Positions 57,901 through 64,000 of a DNA stretch of 64,000 nucleotides are shown here, piece by piece. How positions within the stretch are numbered: position 1 is the stretch's first letter; each line of letters starts with the position of its first letter. A program made the translations under genes and the position numbers. Origin of the DNA: Pseudoips prasinana (Eukaryota > Arthropoda > Insecta > Lepidoptera > Nolidae). The notes under the pieces are model-generated. The model saw only the letters and a list, made by a program, of their open reading frames with translations, was not told the DNA's origin and did no database searches. The stretch spans positions 4,154,001 to 4,218,000 of the forward strand of contig OX621266.1 in the NCBI GenBank assembly GCA_951640165.1, written 5' to 3'.

Positions 57901-58249
57901 TATTTTTCAAACTGATGTTATTAATGTTATTTGTAATACATGTTGTTAATTTAAATGTATAAATATCACACTTAAGACAATGTAATATATGCAAATATTG
58001 TTGAGGGATTTGTGGACATAGTGCAGGCAGAATCTTTATGTACTTATACAGACGTAACGTCATGCGTCAGTGGATACATTTGTTATACGAAATCAACCTT
58101 TCTGGCTTCGTAATAAAGACGCTGTTAAAGTCAAAGTGACACCACCACGACGTGGTGTTGACTATGCAATTGAGGACAAATCTGTAAAGCACCGCGGAAT
58201 TCTTATAGCAATTCTGTTACTAAACGGTTTGAACTACTTTTCTGAATAA
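54963..58249. other. 3.3 kb with no recognised feature
   Basis: AT-rich throughout, with chance frames up to about 64 codons and none with domain motifs. It is the longest unique-looking stretch of the window and lies to the left of the copia 5' half. Confidence 0.5.
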
Positions 58250-58254
58250 GATTT

Positions 58255-58432
58255 TGTTGGATATATGGACGCCTAACGTTTTCTACAGAGCAAACTGCAC
58301 TACTGTGTTGTGTTGCGTTTGGTTTAAGCTCTCTCTCACTCGTTGTCATTATACTGTGTCAATGTGCTCTCTGTTAAGTTTATTAATTAAATATTAATCT
58401 CAGTATATTTCCAAGTGTTATTCATTTTATCA
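58255..58432 (+). repeat. Copia 5' LTR
   Basis: 178 bp, TGTTGGATAT to TTTTATCA; one visible difference from the 3' LTR at 8084-8261. Confidence 0.9.
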
Positions 58433-58595
58433 GGTTATGGGCCTCCTCATACCTATCGTGTAGTGTTATCTTTGCGATAAAAGTACTATTTAACAAAAAA
58501 CATAAAATCAGTAGCGTGTATAACCTCACTTTCGTACGGTACCGGCGCGCGAGTGATTTTTCAGGTTTAATAATAATTATTATGGCAAATACACA

Positions 58596-60431
58596 ATGAT
58601 GTCAATTCCTAAATTAACGGGTCGGGACAATTGGGTGACCTGGAGCTTTGCAGTCAAAGCATACCTGCAACATTGACAAAGTGCTGACAAAGTTATTGAA
58701 GAAACTAGCACTACAAAATTTTTAGGCCTCGAACTAGATAGAGACATGTCCTGGAAGACGCATACTAACTATGTTTGTCAACGTTTATTTCAATATTCAT
58801 ATGCTCTCCACAATTTAGCCAAGGTAGTGGATCAGACGACTTTGATCACTGCTTACCATGCATATGTCACGTCTACCCTACGCTATGGTGTTATATACTG
58901 GGGGAATTCTACAAATAAAGAAATAGTCTTTAGAGCACAGAAAAGATGTCTTAGAGCGATATGTGGAATTAAAAGTATTGACAGCTGCAAGCCATTTTTT
59001 AAAAGTCTTCATGTATTAACTCTTCCATGCCTATATATCTACGAAGTTGCCACATTTGTAAAAAGTAACCTTTTTCTGTTTGACACCCTCAACGGTATAA
59101 GACACAGACATAAAATACGTTTTAGACCCCACAAAAAAGCCGTATTTAACAATAACTTTATAGGCATGGCACCTAAAATTTACAATAAATTGCCACAACA
59201 TATAATATTAGAATGTAACAATATGAAATTCAAAAAGCTTTTGACGGAGTTTTTAATTAATAAGGTTTATTACACCATAAGTGAATATTTATTAGATAAT
59301 GGTATGTAATGTAAATTATAATAATGGCTCATCTATGTAAATTGATAATTTGTGTATTGATGTAACTATCTTGACGACTTAGGTTACTTTATTTATTTGT
59401 TTGTTAATTGACATATTATATGATTGACGTCTATACATTGCGCGATATTGACATGTGTATATTTTCTAATTTAATTGTGTGACATTTTTACTTTTATTTA
59501 ATTTTATTTTTAAATTTGTATTTGCATTGCTTCTAATCTTAAGCAAAAAATATAACAAAATAAAATCCAGTTGCATGCTCTAACAGGCTGGACATAGCGG
59601 ACCAACATTTTACTACCACCCTTAAATGTACATTATCTACCTGTGTTCGCAATAAATAAATTTGTATTTGTATTTGTATTTGTACATGAAGATCTTTATG
59701 ACTGTATTTTGAATGATCCAATTCCCAATGATCCGAAATCTCTAAAACTTGATGTCAAAGCAAAGTCTAAGTAGATATTGTTGATTGATTCCATACTATA
59801 TGTGCACATACAGGAGTCTGTAAATGCGAAGCAAGTTTGGGACAACTTGACTCGGGCTTTTGAAGACAGCGGATTGGCCCGGAAGGTTGGTTTATTAAGA
59901 GAATTAGTCAACACTAACTTAGAGACGAGTTCATCAGTAGAGGACTATGTGAATAGAATAATGACAGCAGCACATAAATTGAGAAATATTAAATTCAGTG
60001 TAGACGATGAGTGGTTGGGTACTCTGATGCTGGCTGGCTTGCCGGATACTTACAAGCCAAGGATTATGGGCTTAGAAGGCTCAGGTTTGAAAATAAGTGC
60101 TGATCTTGTGAAAACTAAGTTACTGCAAGAAATAAAATCGACAGAATCAGACACTACCGCATTCTATACAAAAAATAATCATGCAAAAAATTGCCAGCAA
60201 AGTACAAAAAAAGGTCCAAGATGTTTCACTTGCAATAAGTATGGCCATTTAAGCAAGAACTGTTGGTTCCAAAAAAGTAAAGGAAAATCTGACAAAAATA
60301 CTGGGTTTGTAGCCGCATTTTCTGCAAACACAGGTAATAATTCATTAAATTGGTATGTGGACTCAGGAGCGTCCATGCACATGACGATGCACCGGGACTG
60401 GCTTAGAGAAGTCTTTTATCAAAACGACAGT
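58596..60431 (+). pseudogene. Copia Gag and start of protease, interrupted
   Basis: Gag would form the particle and bind RNA. It starts at the ATG at 58596 (MMSIPKLTGRDNWVTWSFAVK), is cut at 58673 by a LINE, and resumes at 59688 with EDLYDCILNDPIP. A TAG near 59771 interrupts the frame. Then follow VWDNLTRAFED, the conserved LRELVNTNLE...SVEDYVNRI part, a CCHC knuckle CFTCNKYGHLSKNC, and WYVDSGASMHM, the aspartic protease active site. The frame ends at 60431 with an intact codon; the next triplet, TAG, belongs to unrelated sequence. Confidence 0.9.
58674..59687 (+). mobile_element. 5'-truncated LINE inserted in copia gag
   Basis: ACAT on both sides (58670-58673, 59684-59687) is a probable short target duplication. 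The insert opens with TTKFLGLELDRDMSWKTH, the region after the catalytic box in Jockey-like reverse transcriptases, and ends at TAA near 59307 after about 200 codons (RYGVIYWGNS, LRAICGIKSIDSCK). A 370-bp 3' untranslated region and a tail of TTTGTA repeats follow. Confidence 0.85.
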
Positions 60432-60697
60432 TAGTATTATATTACACATATTACATTATCCATTATTGTATATGAATAATAAGTAGCTGTTTTGTGAACA
60501 ATCCTTTTTCCCAGTAATTCTATAACTGTTCCCATTGGTCGATTTCAAGATTAGAGAAGGGACTAATCTTTATAGTATCTAGTGATGTCCCTATATGTAA
60601 ATTATTACGATAATTGAACTAATGTTAAGCTTGTTCCACACATATTTGCATCGATTAGTCTAAATTTGATAATCAGGCATAATACGAATTATAATAC
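60432..60697. other. Sequence at the copia breakpoint, unrecognised
   Basis: 265 bp of AT-rich sequence between the end of copia gag and a 530-bp-family unit. Nothing identified. Confidence 0.4.
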
Positions 60698-61110
60698 TGA
60701 TATCTAATTAGTTTTCTACTGTACCCTAATCTGTTTATTTACTTACCTGTTAGCTCTCGTGAAGACGCATCCAACGACACCGCACACACGGTGATCGCAC
60801 CAGTATTTCATAAGATATTCGCAAGTTTAGAATTTTCATCACCCGAACCGAGGTTACGAGGCGGGTAGTTTTTGCCCATACATTACGTATATCTCTATCC
60901 ACAAACATACGATTCCAATCATTCTTTTTGTGTCTATCGTTTAATATTAGCATCCCTATATATAAAGTAATTTCGTTTTCATTATAATACACATATATAT
61001 TTCTAAAATCGACTCTAAACGATAGCTTTTGTGTATTTTGTACTGAAAACATGGTTTTTGCTCAATTACTTATTATTTTTACATAGTGTATATAGCTTTT
61101 CTAATTGTAA
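60698..61110 (-). repeat. 530-bp unit H, outlying copy
   Basis: A nearly full-length unit with a 100-codon frame (61052 down to 60750) and a good donor-like 'caggtaagtaa'. It is directly followed by repeat R, as unit J is followed, further on, by repeat R at 14621. Confidence 0.8.
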
Positions 61111-61113
61111 TAT

Positions 61114-61560
61114 CTAAGATAAGTTGTTAGTACTCAGTAAACAATTAGGTGAGACAACAAAGAAGTGTGATCAATTTTAAATTTTATCTCGTCAAATTAT
61201 TATTAACCACTTCTCTGAAAAATACTAGATTTAGAACGATTAAAAGTTTAATATAGATGAGTTTTAATATACCTGGCCTAGTGCGGGCGTTGTAAAAAGT
61301 AAATAAAAATATTGGTGGCTACAGGGTTGCCAGTTTAGTGCGATATACCGCGCTGGCGGTCTACTCTCCCCCCATCTTACGAATATACTATCGATCAGGT
61401 CACATGTCCTGACGAGAGTTTAACAATTTTTACCTATCCTTAAAAAGAACACAGTGCCGCTAAAGAAGACTTCACTTCGAAAAAATCATTTGTTTTGGTA
61501 AAAAAAGTGATTCCTAATACATTGTCTACTTCTCTCAATATGTTTCGGTTACGTGTTAAT
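61114..61560 (+). repeat. Repeat R, copy 3
   Basis: Full 447-bp match to 125-571. The RTE-like tail found after copies 1 and 2 is absent here. Confidence 0.75.
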
Positions 61561-61829
61561 AGTAGTACGTTATCTATCCCGTCGTTTGTTGTTATCTATA
61601 GTTTCATTTTCTGCATAGAAATCGAACCCACTATTAGATCAAAATTGATCTTAATCCTAGAAGCATTGAGTAAAGTTGTAAACTGCATATTCTATTAATT
61701 TAACATATAATAAAATATAACTCCTCGATTAAGTTCTACCATTGTAGTTTGAGGAACTACATTAGAACCCAACTTGAAGTCACTTCAAACAAAAATAAAT
61801 AATATAACACAAGGATTATTTCATTAAGA

Positions 61830-63232
61830 TTATAGAGACCTCTCAGTTGGGGACCCAGCTCCTTCAGAGCGAGGGCTAACACGCAGCCGTAAATCCCGTC
61901 GGGCCCCGGAGCCACGTTTTCGGCCCGGAGCCGCATCACGGCCGCCCTCAACTCTTATTGTGTCACCTCTGGGACGCTGATGACGTTCTCGTCTGTAGGA
62001 TCTGCGGCTGTGGGCAAAGCCATTGGCGGTGGCGTATGCTCCGCTCTTGCCGGGAAGAGGGCTGCCACTACTTCCTCCAGCAGCTCGGGTTGGGGACTCT
62101 CCGTGCTTGGAGGCGCCGCGGCTCGAAGTTTCCCTCGAACCGCTCGATAAGGGCGCCCCCACGGATCTCTGTCCAGAGTCTCCAACATCTCCTCCCTGGC
62201 TCGCGTCTTGGCCTCGCCAATGGCCAGCCACAGAGCCTCCTTCGCCGCGCGGTACACCTCATACAGCGCGGCCTCCTCGTCAGGGACCCAACGACGTCTC
62301 CTCCGGTATCGGGTGTACTGGCGCCTGACCGCCACGCACGCGACGCGCAACTGCGCGATCTCGGCGGTCCACCAGTACACCTGGCGCCTTCCTGTCTGTG
62401 TGTGGACCCGGGGCATAGATGCGTCGCAGATTTGCGTCATCGCCCCGCGGAACCACAGCGCCTCCTCTTCGACGTCGACGGGTCCGTTCGTCGCCGACTC
62501 CCGGTGCCAGGCCTGGACAATGGCGGCCTCCTCGAGAAGTTCCCTGTCGATGCGCTTACGCGCCCAGCGCGGACCATCCGTTCGCGGGGCCGGTGGACCG
62601 CGGCCGCCAGTGGTCTGGGCGGAAACGTCGAAACGGATGTACCGATGATCCGACAACGTCTCCACCTCCACGGCGACACGCCAGTCGCGGACACGGCTCG
62701 CGACAGCAGGGCTAACGAACGAGACGTCCACTATTGAACCACCCCGCTGCCGCACGCACGTGTGGACCGACCCCCGATTTAGGACAGTCAGGCCAGCCGT
62801 GACCGCCTACTCCTCCAGCACCTCACCCCTGGCATCCGTCACCGGAGATCCCCACGCCGCAGACTTGGCGTTGAGATCCCCGAGCAACAGCACAGGGCGA
62901 GGGTGGAGTCGGCCTACAACGGAACCCAACTCGACAAGGAAATTCTCGAAGTCGGCGAGACTCTTGTTGGGTGAAAAATACGCCCCAACCGTACCAATGC
63001 CGTCCACGAGGGCTGCTACCCAGCCGTGACCTCGGGACGGGTGGACCAGAGCCCCGCCAATGATGGCCACCAAGCCGTCCAAGTCTCCCAACCAGTTATC
63101 CCTGGGGGGGACAAAGTAGGGCTCGGCGACCACCGCCACGCGAATCGACCACTCCGCCATGCTCTGGAGCAAGAGATCCTGAGCTCTGGCACAGTGGTTG
63201 ATGTTGCCCTGGAGGAAATGGAACAGCGCCAT
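61830..63232 (-). pseudogene. R1-type LINE ORF2, endonuclease and reverse transcriptase start
   Basis: From the ATG at 63232 it reads QGNINHCARAQDLL, AEPYFVPPRDNW, YFSPNKSL and LLLGDLNAKSAAWGS, an R1-clade endonuclease. A frameshift near 62806 and another reading change lead to RQRGGSIVDVSFVSP and TLSDHRYI, completing the endonuclease, then an arginine-rich linker (62600-62000). A change of frame near 61955 follows, then AAVMRLRAENVAPGPDGIYG, the first block of the reverse transcriptase. It is cut off at about 61830, so no catalytic residues of the polymerase remain. The segment is markedly GC-rich compared with the rest of the window, a property of this LINE family. Confidence 0.85.
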
Positions 63233-63412
63233 TAGGCAGTGTCCATTCCCTCCGTGCCAAGTCGTGCCTGTGCCAACTATTCGCCGATATGTTAAGGTCT
63301 GAAGTAGTAATGATGTGACGACAGATGACAAAAGAGGCTTTGTAAAAGGGCGAGAAAACTTTTTACGATTTATTAGTAGCCACCACCGGCTGGTCACCCA
63401 CTTCATGATGAT

Positions 63413-63453
63413 GAATATATGCCTGTGTTCACACACAGGCATATATTCATCAT
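63413..63453. repeat. Short palindrome at the fold-back element boundary
   Basis: 'gaatatatgcctgtgt' and 'acacaggcatatattc' are perfect inverted copies with a few bases between. The right arm is the start of the fold-back element; the left is an inverted copy of its end. Confidence 0.7.
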
Positions 63454-63929
63454 CATCATGTAAAGAAAAAGTATTTCTTTAATTAAACCTTAGGTGCATG
63501 GCAAAGATAAAGAAATATATTATTTTCTTTTCTTTATCATGTCATGTCAAATTATACTGTCATGTGTAAAATTGTATTACAATAGAAAATAACGCATTCT
63601 AAATAATAAACGTTAAATGTCTAATATAACTATATTTTATACCTATTCATAGGACATCGTTGGCATTTAAAATAAAACAATGCGTTGCTTTCTTTCCAAA
63701 AGAAACGACATTTAACGTTTATTATTTAGAATGCGTTATTTTCTATTTTAATACAATTTTACACATGACGGGTTTTCGAAGAGGAATGGGATGCACGGAT
63801 CAGGTCTTTTCTCTACGAAGCATAGTAGAGAAGTTTTTGGGCAAAAGCCAAAAGGTCTACTGTGCCTTCGTAGACTTAGAAAAGGCCTACGAAAGAGTGT
63901 TGAGGAATGAGCTATGGTCGGCAAAGACT
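63434..63929 (+). mobile_element. Fold-back element, copy 2
   Basis: Matches 3420-3915. The 63-bp arms are 63559-63621 and 63707-63769, and here the base at the one mismatch of copy 1 is complementary, so this copy is closer to the original form. It carries the same RT fragment. Confidence 0.75.
63765..63929 (+). pseudogene. RTE-type reverse transcriptase fragment, copy 2
   Basis: Same residues as 3751-3915 (TGFRRGMGCTDQ and FVDLEKAYERV), one residue different (R for Q after FSL). Truncated before the YxDD box. Confidence 0.7.
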
Positions 63930-64000
63930 ATACATTAGTTATATGGTTATAAAGGATTACCTACTATTAACCCAGTCAATAACTCAGGTATTTTTAATTA

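Larger units (their letters stand above)
58250..60431 (+). mobile_element. 5' half of the copia retrotransposon
   Basis: It consists of the 5-bp duplication gattt (58250-58254), 5' LTR, primer-binding site 'ggttatgggcc' at 58433, and gag up to the protease. It stops after the protease motif, where the other half (8079-10450, minus strand) starts. A LINE is inserted in gag. Confidence 0.85.

Noticed and set aside
59539..59721. Minus-strand frame with an IQIQIQI stretch
   Set aside because: The repeat is the TTTGTA tail of the inserted LINE read backwards.
61958..62737. Long plus-strand open frame of 259 codons
   Set aside because: It lies opposite the minus-strand R1-type LINE ORF2; the GC-rich codon bias of the LINE leaves antisense frames open. 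No motif is present.

Overview
The window looks like repeat-packed, AT-rich insect DNA, most probably from a moth or butterfly. The evidence is the mix of elements: tRNA-headed SINEs, RTE-type 3' tails, R1- and CR1/Jockey-like LINEs, a rosa-type mariner fragment, Ty1/copia and Ty3/gypsy elements, and a short repeat ('gtcacctgatagtaaatgacc') that I know from lepidopteran genomes. No bacterial, CRISPR or operon-like feature is present. I see no intact host gene. The nearest candidates are a frameshifted C2H2 zinc-finger exon (2106-2913), a decayed three-exon transposase-derived gene (3993-5892) and a THAP-domain exon pair (about 51309-51670).

Layout, left to right. 1-8 kb: repeat R, RTE tails, zinc-finger pseudogene, SINE, a fold-back element carrying a reverse transcriptase fragment, and the transposase-derived pseudogene. 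8.1-10.45 kb: 3' half of a copia element on the minus strand. 10.45-14.6 kb: a plus-strand LINE whose ORF2 is broken by one unit of a 530-bp repeat. 15.5-18.2 kb: a minus-strand LINE. 18.2-23.4 kb: an array of 530-bp units in both orientations, each carrying an open frame of about 100 codons, with a 1,053-bp transposon inserted in one unit. 23.4-25.6 kb: LINE tail, local tandem and inverted repeats, and a LINE reverse transcriptase fragment. 25.9-37.7 kb: a 3.6-kb segmental duplication flanking an AT-rich stretch and a short gypsy element that has identical LTRs and a target-site duplication. 37.7-46.2 kb: LINE scraps and SINEs. 46.5-51.2 kb: a minus-strand LINE with a second LINE nested in it. 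51.2-58.2 kb: THAP exons, a hairpin repeat, mariner, SINE and a long stretch with nothing recognisable. 58.25-60.43 kb: the 5' half of the copia element on the plus strand. 60.7-64 kb: another 530-bp unit, repeat R, a GC-rich R1-type LINE fragment and the second fold-back copy.

The strongest observation is that the two copia halves are one insertion. Their LTRs are both 178 bp with one visible difference, both outer flanks carry the same 5-bp duplication (GATTT in element orientation), and the gag and pol reading frames meet at a codon boundary. A roughly 50-kb inversion, or an assembly error imitating one, must lie between them. The second is the 530-bp array: its copies keep an open frame of 85-100 codons bounded by splice-like signals, and its inverted arrangement could make long hairpin RNA. 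Nothing here forms a functional pathway; the shared theme is nested insertion, duplication and rearrangement of mobile DNA.
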